A DNA stretch of 64,000 nt from Ricinus communis (Eukaryota > Streptophyta > Magnoliopsida > Malpighiales > Euphorbiaceae), in assembly GCF_019578655.1 (NCBI RefSeq), contig NC_063257.1:23064001-23128000 (forward strand). The letters are read 5' to 3'. The notes beneath the pieces are model-generated. The model did no database searches. It saw only the letters and a list, made by a program, of their open reading frames with translations, and was not told the DNA's origin. Both the position numbers and the translations under genes were made by a program. Below, piece by piece: positions 33,060-46,435 of the stretch; position 1 is the first letter of the stretch; each line of letters starts with the position of its first letter.

Positions 33060-35900
33060 GAAAACAACCCCGAGAGGGTATGTTTGTCAATATGAGAAAA
33101 CAACTCTTGAGAGGGTATGTTTGTCAATATTACAAAACAACCTCAAGCCGTAAGAGGGATATATTTGTCAATAGAAAAACAACCTCGTAAGAGGGGTATA
33201 TTTGTCAATATCGAAAACAACTGTAAGAGGGGTATGTTTGTCAATATTAGAAAACAACCCCGTAAGAGGGTATATTTGTCTATGAGAAAACAATACCGTA
33301 TAGGTATTTACAATATTAAAACAACCCGTATGGATTTGTCAATATTAGAAAACAACCCCCTGAGTGGGGTATGTTTGTCAATATTAGAAGACAACCCCGT
33401 AAGTGTGGTATATCTTTCAACATTAGAAAACAACCCCAAAAAAGTGGTATATTTGTCAATATTAAAAAATAACCCCGTAAGAGGGTATAATTTACATTGA
33501 ACAACCCTCGTGAGAGGGTATGTCGTCAATATGAGAAAACAACCCCGTAAGAGGGGTATCTTTGTCAATATGAGAAAACAACCCCGTAAGAGGGGTATAT
33601 TTGTCAATAATAGAAAACAACCCCGTGAGAGGGGTATGTTTGTCAATATTAGAAAACAACCCCGTAAGTGCAGTATATCTTTCAACATGAGAAAACAACC
33701 CCAAAAAAGTGGTATATTTTTAATACGAGAAAACAACCCGTAAGAGGGGTATATTTGTCAATATTAGAAAACAACACTTAAGAAGGGTATCTTTCAACAT
33801 GAGAAGACAACCCTAAAAAGGATATATTTTCAACATAAGAAAAACAACCCCTGTAAGAGGGTATATTTGTCAATATTAAAAACAAACCCGAAGAGGGGTA
33901 TATTTGTCAATATGAGAAAACAACCCCATAAGAGGGGTATATTTGCCAATATTAGAAAACAACCCCGTAAGAGGGGTATATTTGTCAATATGAGAAAACA
34001 ACCCCGTAAGAGGGGTATATTTTAATAATAGAAAACAACCCAGAAGATGGGTATATTTGTCAATATTAGAAAACAACTCCGAGAGGGGTATATTTATCAA
34101 TATAAGAAAACCACCTAAAGTGGTAATTTTATAATACAAGAAAACAACCTCAGAAGAGGGGTATATTTGTCAATATTACAAAACAACCTCAAGAGGGTAT
34201 CTTTCAATATTAGAAACAACCCCGTAAGAGGGGTATATTTGTCAATATTAGAAAACAACCTCTAAGAGGGTATGTTTGTCAATATGAGAAAACAACCCTG
34301 TAAGAGGGGTATATGTCAATATGAAACAACACCATAATAGGTATATTTATCAACATTAGAAAACAATCCCGTAAGAGGGCATGTTTGTCAATATTAGAAA
34401 ACGCCTCGAGAGGTATATTTGTCAATATTAGAAAACAACCCCGTAAGTGTGTTATATCTTCATTAGAAAACAACCTCAAAAAGGGTATCATTGATGAAAA
34501 ACAACCTGTAAGAGGGGTATATTTGTCAATATGAGAAAACAACCCGAAGAGGGGTATATTTGTCAATATTAGAAAACAACCCCATGAGGGTATATTTATC
34601 AATATAGAAACCACCCCTTTAATGTGTTAATTTTATAATACAAGAAACAACCCCGTAGAGGGTATATTTGTCAATATGAGAAAACAACCTCAAGAGGGGT
34701 ATATTTTTCAATATGAGAAAACAACCCGTAATAAGGATATTTATCAATATTAGAACAACTCGTAAGAGTGGCATGTTTGTCAATATTAGAAAACAATCCT
34801 GGTGAGAGGGTATATTTGTCAATATTAGAAAACAAATCAAGAGTGGTATATTTATCAATATGAGAAAACAACTGCATGTGGGTATATTTATCAATATTAG
34901 AAAATAAAAACAACCCCGAGTGGGGTATGTTTATTATCATTAGAAAACAACCTGTAAGTGTATATCTTCAACATTAGAAACAACGCCAAAAAGTGGTATA
35001 TTTGTCAATATTAAAAAAATAACCCCGTAAGAGGGTATATTTGTCAATATTAGAAACAACCCCGTGAGGGGTACGTTTGTCAACAAGAGAAAATACTAAG
35101 AGGGTATATTTGTCATTACAAAACAACTTCGTAAGAGGGTAACTTTAAGAAAACAACTCGTAAGAGGGATATATTTGTCAATAATAGAAAACAACTCCTC
35201 GTGAGAGGGGTATATGTTTGTCAATATGAGAAAACAACCCCGTAAGTGCGATATCTTTCAACATGAGAAACAACCCCAAAAAGTGGTATATTTTTAATAC
35301 GAAACAACCCCGCAGAGGGGTATATTTGTCAATATTAGAAACAACACTTAAGAAGGGTATATCTTTCAACATGAAGACAACCCTAAAAAGTGATATATTT
35401 TCAAATACAAGAAAACAACCTCAAGAGGGTATATTTGTCAATATTAAAAACAAACCCGAAGAGGGGTATATTTATCAATATGAGAAAACAACCCCGTAAT
35501 AGGTATATTTGTCAATATTAGAAAATAACCCCGTAAGAGGTATATTTGTCAATATGAGAAACAACCCCTTAAGAAGGGGTATATTTGTCAATATGAGAAA
35601 TGAACACCGAATAGGGTATATTTATCAATATTAGAAACAATCAGTAAGAGGGGTATATTTGTCAACATTAGAACAATGAAAACAACCTCCAAGCAGTATA
35701 TCTTTCAACATTAGAAACAACCCCAAAAGTGGTATATTTGTCAATATTAGAAACAATCCCGAGCTAGAGGTTTGGTATATCTTTCAACATTAGAAACAAC
35801 CCCAAAAAGTGGTATATTTTTTAATATGAGAACAACCTCAAGAGGGTATATTTGTCAATATTAAAAATAACCCCGTAAGTGGGGTATATTTGTCAATGCA
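33060..35900. repeat. Indel-rich part of the 39-bp array
   Basis: Monomers here are often 30-38 bases, with scattered deletions of one to several bases (for example 33290-33330, 34480-34520 and 35090-35160), while most monomers beyond 36000 keep 39 bases. Small similar patches occur near 37040-37130, 39005-39065, 46640-46710 and 47130-47160. Either this is an old, unhomogenised edge of the array or the consensus sequence is poor here. Confidence 0.75.
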
Positions 35901-38900
35901 TTAGAAAACAACCTCAGCAAAAGATATCTTCAACATGAGAAAACAACCCCAAAAAAGTGGTATATTTTTTAATACGAGAAAACAACCCCGTAAGAGGGGT
36001 ATATTTGTCAATATTGGAAAACAACCCTTAAGAAGGGTATATCTTTCAACATGAGAAGGCAACCCCAAAAAAGTGATATATTTTCTAATACAAGAAAACA
36101 ACCCCGTAAAGAGGGGTATATTTGTCAATATTAGAAAATAACCCCGAAAGAGGGGTATATTTGTCAATATGAGAAAACAACCCCGTAAGACGGGTATATT
36201 TGTCAATATTAGAAAACAACCCCGTAAGACGGGTATATTTGTCAATATTAGAAAACAACCCCGTGAGAGGGGTATATTTCTCAATATAAGAAAACAACCT
36301 CTTCACTGTGTTAATTTTATAATACAAGAAAACAACACTGTAATAGGGGTATGGTTGTCTATATTAGCAAACAACCCCGTACGAGGGGTATGTTTGTCAT
36401 TATTAGAAAACAACCCCGTAAGAGCAGTATATCTTTCAACATTAGAAAACAACCCCAAAAAAGTGGTATATTTTATAATACAAGAAAACAATCCCGTAAC
36501 AGGGGTATATTTGTAAATATTAGAAAACAACCCCGTAAGAGGGGTATATCTGTCAATATTAAAAAATAACCCCGAAAGAGGGGTATATTTGTCAATATGA
36601 TAAAACAACCCCGTAAGAGGGGTATCTTTGTCAATATGAGAAAACAACCCCGTAAGAGGGATATATTTATCAATAATAGAAAACAACCCCGTGAGAGGGG
36701 TATGTTTGTCAATATGAGAAAACAACCCCGTAAGAGGGGTATGTTTGTCAATATTAGAAAACAACCCTGTAAGAGTGGTATATTTGTCAATATGAGAAAA
36801 CAACACCGTAACAGGGGTATATTTATCAATATTAGAAAACAACACCGTATGACCGTCATGTTTGTAAATATTAGAAAACAACCCCCTGAGTGGGGTATGT
36901 TTGTCAATATTAGAAAACAACCCCGTAAGTGCAGTATATCTTTCAACATTAGAAAACAACCCCAAAAAAGTGGTATATTTGTCAATATTAGAAAATAACC
37001 CCGTAAGAGGGGTATATTTGTCAATATTAGAAAACAACCTGAGAGGGTATTGTCATCAAGAGAAAAGAACTCAGAAGAGGGTATGTTTGTCAATATTACA
37101 AAACAACCCCGTAAGAGGGGTAACTTGTCAATATGAGAAAACAACCCCGTAAGAGGGGTATATTTGTCAATAATAGAAAACAACCCCGTGAGAGGGGTAT
37201 GTTTGTCAATATTAGAAAACAACCCCGTAAGTGCAGTATATCTTTCAACATGAGAAAACAACCCCAAAAAAGTGGTATATTTTTTAATACGAGAAAACAA
37301 CCCCGTTAGAGGGGTATATTTGTCAATATTAGAAAACAACACTTAAGAAGGGTATATCTTTCAACATGAAGACAACCCTAAAAAAGTGATATATTTTCAA
37401 ATACAAGAAAACAACCCCGTAAGAGGGGTATATTTGTCAATATTAAAAAACAAACCCGAAAGAGGGGTATATTTGTCAATATGAGAAAACAACCCCGTAA
37501 GAGGGGTATATTTGTCAATATTAGAAAATAACCCCGTAAGAGGGGTATATTTGTCAATATGAGAAAACAACCCCGTAAGAAGGGTATATTTGTCAATATG
37601 AGAAATGAACACCGTAATAGGGGTATATTTATCAATATTAGAAAACAATCCCGTAAGAGGGGCATGTTTGTCAATATTAGAAAACGCCCCCTGAGAGGGG
37701 TATGTTTGTCAATTTTAGAAAACAACCCCGTAAGTGTGGTATATCTTTCAACATTAGTAAACAACCCCAAAAAAGTGGTATATTTGTCAATATTAAAAAA
37801 TAACCCCGTAAGAGGGGTATATTTGTCAATATGAGAAAACAACCCCGTAAGAGGGTTATATTTGTCAATATTAGAAAACAACACCATGAGAGGGGTATAT
37901 TTATCAATATAAGAAAACCACCCCTTTAATGTGTTAATTTTATAATACAAGAAAACAACACCATAATAGGGGTATATTTATCAATATTAAAGAATAACCC
38001 CGTAAGAGGGGTATATTTGTCAATATGAGAAAACAACCCCGTAAGAGGGGTATATTTATCAATATTGGAAAACAACACCGTAATAGCGGTATATTTATCA
38101 ATATTAGAAAATAACCTCGTAAGAGGGGCATGTTTGTCAATATTAGAAAACAACCCCGTGAGAGCGGTATGTTTGTCAATATTAGAAAACAACCCCGTAA
38201 GTGTGGTATATCTTTCAACATTAGAAAACAACCCCAAAAAGTGGTATATTTTTTAATATGAGAAAACAACCCCGTAAGAGGGGTATATTTGTCAATATTA
38301 GAAAATAACCCCGTAAGAGGGGTATATTTGTCAATATTAGAAAACAACCCCGTTAGAGGGGTATATTTGTCAATATTAGAAAACAACCCCCGAGAGGGGT
38401 ATATTTATCAATATAAGAAAACAACCCCTTTAATGTGTTAATTTTATAATACAAGAAAACAACACCGTAATAGGGGTATATCTATCAATATTAAAAAATA
38501 ACCCCGTAAGAGGGGTATATTTGTCAATATGAGAAAACAACCCCGTAAGAGGGGTATATTTTTCAATATGAGAAAACAACACCGTAATAGCGGTATATTT
38601 ATCAATATTAGAAAACAACCTCGTAAGAGGGGCATGTTTGTCAATATTAGAAAACAACCCCGTAAGTGCGGTATATCTTTCAACATTAGGAAACAACCCC
38701 AAAAAAGTGGGATATTTTTTAATATGAGAACAACTCCGTAAGTGGGGTATATTTGTCAATATTAAAAAAAAACCCCGTAAGAGGGGTATATTTGTCAATA
38801 TTAGAAAACAACCCCGTGAGAGGGATATGTTTGTCAATACTAGAAAACAACCCCGTTAGTGCAGTATATCTTTCAACATGAGAAAACAACCTTAAAAAAG

Positions 38901-41900
38901 TGTTTTATTTTTTAATATGAGAAAACAACCCCGTAAGAGGGGTATATTTGTCAATATTAAAAAATAACCCTGTAAGAGGGGTATATTTGTCAATATGAGA
39001 AAATAAACTCCTGAGAGGGTATATTTATGAACAAGATTTAGAACAAGAAAACAACATCAATAGGGTATGTTTGTCAATATTACAAAACAACCCCGTAATA
39101 GGGGTATCTTTGTCAATATGAGAAAACAACCCCGTAAGAGGGGTACATTTGTCAATATTAGAAAACAACCCCGTGAGAGGGGTATGTTTGTCAATATGAG
39201 AAAACAACCCCGTAAGTGCAGTATATCTTTCAACATGAGAAAACCACCCCAAAAAAGTGGTTTATTTTTTAATATGAGAAAATAACCCCGTAAGAGGGGT
39301 ATATTTGTCAATAACAGAAAACAACCCCTTAAGAAGGGTATATCTTTCAACATGAGAAAACAACCCCAAAAAAGTGATATATTTTCTAATACAAGAAAGC
39401 AACCCCGTAAGAGGGGTATATTTGTCAATAATAGAACCAACCCCGTAAGAGGAGTGTATTTGTCAATATGAGAAAACAACACCGTAATAACGGTATAATT
39501 ATCAATATTAGAAAACAACCCCGTAAGAGGGGCATGTTTCTAAATAATAGAAAACAACCCCTTAAGAAGGTATACCTTTCAACATGAGAAAACACCCCAA
39601 AAAAGTGATCTATTTTATAATACAAGAAAACAACCCCGTAAGAGGGGTATATTTGTCAATATTAGAAGCCAACCCCGTAAGAGGGGTATATTTATCAATA
39701 TGAGAAAACAACACCGTAATAGCGGTATATTTTTCAATATTAGAAAACAACCCCGTAAGAGGGGTATATTTGTCAATAATAGAAAACAACCCCGTGAGAG
39801 GGGTATGTTTGTCAATATTAGAAAACAACCCCGTAAGTGCAGTATATCTTTCAACATTAGAAAACAACTCCAAAAAAGTGGTATATTTTTTAATATGAGA
39901 AAACAACCCCGTAAGAGGGGTATATTTGTCAATATTAGAAAACAACCCCGTAAGAGGGGTATATTTGTCAATATGAGAAAACAACCCCGTAAGAGGGGTA
40001 TATTTGTCAATATTACAAAACAACCCCGTAAGAGGGGTATATTTATCAATATGAGAAAATAACCCGTAAGAGGGGTATATTTGTCAATAATAGAAAACAA
40101 CCCCGTGAGAGGGGTATGTTTGTCAATATTAGAAAACAACCCCGTAAGTGCAGTATATCTTTCAACATGAGAAAACAACCCCAAAAAAGTGGTATATTTT
40201 TTAATATGAGAAAACAACCCCGTAAGAGGGGTATATTTATCAATATTAAAAAACAACCCCGAAAGAGGGGTATATTTGTCAATATGAGAAAATAACCCCG
40301 TAAGAGGGGTATATTTGCCAATATTAGAAAACAACCCCGTGAGAGGGGTATATTTTATCACTATAAGAAAACAACCCCTTCAATGTGTTAATTTTATAAT
40401 ACAAGAAAACAACACCGTAATAGGGGTATGTTTGTCAATATTAGGAAACAACCCCGTAAGAGGGGTATGTTTGTCAGTATTACAACCTCGTAAGAGCAGT
40501 ATATCTTTCAACATTAGAAAACAAGCCCAAAAAAGTGGAATATTTATTAATACGAGAAAACAACCCCGTAAGAGGGTTATATTTGTCAATAATAGAAAAA
40601 AACCGTTAAGAAGGGTATATCTTGCAACATGAGAAGACAACCCTAAAAAAATGATATATTTTAAAATACAAGAAAACAACCCCGTAAGAGGGGTATATTT
40701 GTCAATATTAAAAAATAACCCCGTAAGAGGGATATATTTGTCAATATTAAAAAACAACCTCGAAAGAGGGGTATATTTGTCAATTTGAGAAAACAACCCT
40801 GTAAGAGGGGTATCTTTGTCAATATGAGAAAACAACCCCGTAAGAGGGGTATATTGGTCAATATTAGAAACAACCCCGTGAGAGGGGTATATTTATCAAT
40901 ATAAGAAAACAACCCCGTGAGAGGGGTATATTGGTCAATATTAGAAACAACACCGTAATAGGGGTAGGTTTGTCAATATTAAAAAACAACACCGTAATAG
41001 GGGTATCTTTTTCAATATGAGAAAACAACCCCGTAAGCGGGGTATATTTGTCAATATTAGAAAACAACCCCGTTAGAGAGGTATCTTTGTCAATATGAGA
41101 AAACAACCCCGTAAGAGGGGTATATTTTTCAATATTAGAAAACAACCCCGTGAGAGGGGTATGTTTGTCAATATTAGAAAACAACCGCGTAAGTGCAGTA
41201 TATCTTTCAACATGACAAAACAACCCCGTAAGAGGGGTATATTTGTCAATATGAGAAAACAACCCCGTAAGAGGGGTATATTGGTCAATATTAGAAACAA
41301 CCCCGTGAGAGGGGTATATTTATCAATATAAGAAAACAACCCCGTGAGAGGGGTATATTGGTCAATATTAGAAACAACACCGTAATAGGGGTATGATTGT
41401 CAATATTAGAAAACAACCCCGTAAGAGGGGTATGTTTGTCAATATTACAAAACAACCCCGTAAGAGGGGTATCTTTGTAAATATGAGAAAACAACCCCGT
41501 AAGAGGGGTATATTTGTCAATATTAGAAAACAACCCGTGAGAGGGGTATGTTTGTCAATATTAGAAAACAACCCCGTAAGTGCAGTATATCTTTCAACAT
41601 GAGAAAACAACCCCAAAAAAGTGGTATGTTTTTTAATATTCGAAAACAACCCCGTAAGAGCTGTATATTTGTCAATAACAGAAAACAACCCCTTAAGAAG
41701 GGTATATCTTTCAACATGAGAAAACAACCCCAAAAAAGTGATATATTTTTTAATACAAAAAAATAACCCCGTAAGAGGGGTATATTTGTCAATATTAGAA
41801 ACCAACCCCGTAAGAGGGGTATATTTGTCAATATTAGAAACCAACCCCGTAAGAGGGGTATATTTGTCAATATGAGAAAACAACACCGTAATAGGGTATA

Positions 41901-42351
41901 TTTATCAATATTAGAAAACAACCTCGTAAGAGGGGCATGTTTGTCAATATTAGAAAACAACCCCGTGAGAGGGGTATGTTTGTCAATATTAGAAAACAAC
42001 CCCGTAAGTGTGGTATATCTTTCAACATTAAAAAACATCCCCAAAAAAGTGGCATATTTTTTAATACGAGAAAACAACCCCGTAAGAGGGGTATATTTGT
42101 CAATAATAGAAAATAACCGTTAAGAAGGGTATATCTTTCAACATGAGAAAACAACCCCAAAAAAGTGATATATTTTCTAATACAAGAAAACAACCCCGTA
42201 ATAGGGGTATATTTGTCAATATTAAAAAACAACCCCGAAAGAGGGGTATATTCTCAATATGAGAAAACAACCCCGTAAGAGGGGTTTATTTGTCAATATT
42301 AGAAAATAACCCTGTGAGAGGGGTATATTTATCAATATAAGAAAACAACCC

Positions 42352-44684
42352 CTTCAATGTGTTAATTTTATAATACAAGAAAACAACACCGTAATAGGGG
42401 TATGTTTGTCAATATTAGAAAACAACCCCGTAAGAGGGGTATGTTTGTCAATATTAGAAAACAACCCCGTAAGAACAGTATATCTTTCAACATTAGTGAA
42501 CAACCCAACAAAACTGGTATATTTTTTAATATGGGAAAATAACCCCGTAAGAGGGGTATATTTGTCAATATGAGAAAATAACCCCGTAACAGGGGTATAT
42601 TTGTCAATATGACAAAACAACACCGTTATAGGGGTATATTTATCAATATTAGAAAACAACTCAGTAAGAGGGGTATGTTTGTCAACATTAGAAAACAACC
42701 CCAAAAAAGTGGTATATTTTTTAATACGAGAAAACAACACCGTAAGAGGGGTATATTAGTCAATATTAAAATAACCCCGTGGGAGGGGTATGTTTGTCAA
42801 TATTAGAAAACAACCCCGTAAGTGCAGTATATCTTTCAACATGAGAAAACAACCCCAAAAAAGTGGTATATTTTTTAATATAAGAAAACAACCGCGTAAG
42901 AGGGGTATATTTGTCAATATTAGAAAACAACCCCGTAAGAGCGGTATGTTTGTCAATATTACAAAACAACCCCGTAAGAGGGGTATGTTTGTCAATATTA
43001 TAAAACAACCCCGTAAGAGCAGTATATCTTTCAACATTAGAAAACAACCCCAAAAAAGTGATATATTTTTTAATACGAGAAAACAACCCCGTAAGAGCGG
43101 TATATTTGTCAATAATAGAAAACAACCCCTTAAGAAGGGTATATCTTTCAACATGAGATAACAACCCTAAAAAAGTGATATATTTTCTCATACAAGAAAA
43201 CAACCCCGTAAGAGGGGTATATTTGTCAATATGAGAAAACAACACCGTAATAGGGGTATGTTTGTCAACATTAGAATACAACCCCAAAAAAGTGGTATAT
43301 TTTTTAATACGAGAAAACAACCCCGTAAGAGGGGTATATTTGTCAATAATAGAAAACAACCCATAAGAAGGGTATATCTTTCAACATGAAAGAACAACCC
43401 CATAAGAGGGGGTATATTTATCAATTTGAGAAAACAACCCCGTAAGAGGGGAATATTTGTCAATATTAGAAAACAACCCCGTGAGAGGGGTATATTTATC
43501 AATATAAGAAAACAACCCCTTCAATGTGTTAATTTTATAATACAAGAAAACAACACCGTAATAGGGGTATGTTTGTCAATATTAGAAAACAACCCCGTAA
43601 GAGGGGTATGTTTGTCAATATTAGAAAACAACCCCGTAAGAACAGTATATCTTTCAACATTAGTGAACAACCCCACAAAACTGGTATATTTTTTAATATG
43701 GGAAAACAACCCCGTAAGAGGGGTATATTTGTCAATATGAGAAAACAACCCCCTAACAGGGGTATATTTGTCAATATGACAAAACAACACCGTTATAGGG
43801 GTATATTTATCAATATTAGAAAACAACTCAGTAAGAGGGGTATGTTTGTCAACATAAGAAAACAACCCCAAAAAAGTGGTATATTTTTTAATACGAGAAA
43901 ACAACACCGTAAGAGGGGTATATTTGTCAATATTAAAATAACCCCGTGAGAGGGGTATGTTTGTCAATATTAGAAAACAACCCCGTAAGTGCAGTATATC
44001 TTTCAACATGAGAAAACAACCCCAAAAAAGTGGTATATTTTTTAATATGAGAAAACAACCGCGTAAGAGGGGTATATTTGTCAATATTAGAAAACAACCC
44101 CGTAAGAGCGGTATGTTTGTCAATATTACAAAACAACCCCGTAAGAGGGGTATGTTTGTCAATATTACAAAACAACCCCGTAAGAACAGTATATCTTTCA
44201 ACATTAGAAAACAACCCCAAAAAAGTGATATATTTTTTAATACGAGAAAACAACCCCGTAAGAGGGGTATATTTGTCAATAATAGAAAACAACCCCTTAA
44301 GAAGGGTATATCTTTCAACATGAGATAACAACCCTAAAAAAGTGATATATTTTCTAATACAAGAAAACAACCCCGTAAGAGGGGTATATTTGTCAATATG
44401 AGAAAACAACACCGTAATAGGTGTATGTTTGTCAACATTAGAATACAACCCCAAAAAAGTGGTATATTTTTTAATACGAGAAAACAACCCCGTAAGAGGG
44501 GTATATTTGTCCATAATAGAAAACAACCCATAAGAAGGGTATATCTTTCAACATGAAAGAACAACCCCATAAGAGGGGTATACTTATCAATTTGAGAAAA
44601 CAACCCCGTAAGAGGGGAATATTTGTCAATATTAGAAAACAACCCCGTGAGAGGGGTATATTTATCAATATAAGAAAACAACCC
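42352..44684. repeat. Tandem duplication of about 1.17 kb within the array
   Basis: The rare monomer with TTCAATGTGTTAATTTTAT begins at about 42352, 43518 and 44684, each about 1167 bases apart (30 monomers). Private variants such as AAGAACAGTATATC with CATTAGTGAACAACC recur at the same offset (42471 and 43638). Both copies share the monomer order nearly base for base, which indicates recent amplification. Confidence 0.85.
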
Positions 44685-46435
44685 CTTCAATGTGTTAATT
44701 TTATAATACAAGAAAAAAAAACCGTAATAGGGGTATGTTTGTCAATATTAGAAAACAACCCCGTAAGAGGGTTATATTTGTCAATATTAGAAGACAACCC
44801 CGTAAGAGCAGTATATCTTTCAACATTAGAAAACATCCCCAAAAAAGTGGTATATTTTTTAATACGAGAAAACAACCCCGTAAGAGGGGTATATTTGTCA
44901 ATATTACAAAACAACACCTTAAGAGGGGTATATCTTTCAACATGAGGAAACAACCCCAAAAAAGTAATATATTTTCTAATACAACAAAACAACCCCGTAA
45001 GAGGGGTATATTTGTCAGTATGAGAGAACAACCCCGTAAGAGGTGTATGTTTGTCAACATTAGAAAACTACCCCAAAAAAGTGATATATTATCTAATATA
45101 AGAAAACAACCCCGTAAGAGGGGTATATTTGTCAATATGAGAAAACAACACCGTAATAGGGGTATATTTATCAATATTAGAAAACAACGCCGTAAGAGGG
45201 GTATGTTTATCAACATTAGAATACAACCCCAAAAAAGTGGTATATTTTTTAATACGAGAAAACAACCCCGTTAGAGGGGTATATTTGTCAATAATAGAAA
45301 ACAACCCTTAAGAAGGGTATATCTTTCAACATGAAAAAACAGCCCCAAAAACGAGATATATTTTCTAATATAAGAAAACAACCCCGTAAGAGGGGTATAT
45401 TTGTCAATATTAGAAAACAACCCCGCAAGAGGGGTATATTTGTCAATATGAGAAAACAACACCGTATTAGGGGTATATTTATCAATATTAGGAAACAACC
45501 CTGTAAGAGGGGTATGTTTGACAATATTAGAAAACAACCCCATAAGAGCAGTATATCTTTCAATATTAGAAATCAACCCCAAAAAAGTGGTATATTTTTT
45601 AATACGAGAACACAACCCCGTAAGAGGGGTATATTTGTCAATAATAGAAAACAACCCTTAAGAAGGGTATATCTTTCAACATGAGAAAACAACCCCAAAA
45701 AAGTGATTTATTTTCTAAAACAAGAAAATAACCCCGTAAGAGGGGTATATTTGTCAACATTAAAAAACAACCCCGTAAGAGCGGTATATTTGTCAATATT
45801 AGAGAACAACCCCGTAAGAGGGGTATATTTGTCTATATTAGAAAATAACCCCGAAAGAGGGGTATATTTGTCAATATGATAAAAGAACCCCGTAAGAGGG
45901 GTATATTTGTCAATATTAGATAACAACCCTGTGAGAGGGGTATATTTATCAATATAAGAAAACAACCCTTTCAATGTGTTAATTTTCTAATACAAGAAAA
46001 CAACACCGTAATAGGGGTATGTTTGTCAATATTAGGAAATAACCCCGTAAGAGGGGTATGTTTGTCAATATTACAAAACAACCCCGTAAGAGGGGTATAT
46101 TTGTCAATATGAGAAAACAACCCGGTAAGAGGGGTAAATTTGTCAATAATAGAAAACAACCCCATGAGAGGGGTATGTTTGTCAATATTAGAAAACAACC
46201 CCGGAAGAGGGGTATATTTGTCAATAATACAAAATAACCGCGTAAGAGGGGTTATGTTTGTCAATATTAGAAAACAATCCCGTAAGAGGGGTATATTTGT
46301 CTACATTAGAAAACAACCCCGTAAGAGGGGTATATTTGTCAATATGAGAAAATAACCCCGTAAGAGGGGTATATTTGTCAATATTAGAAAACAACCCTGT
46401 GAGAGGGGTATATTTATCAATATAAGAAAACAACC

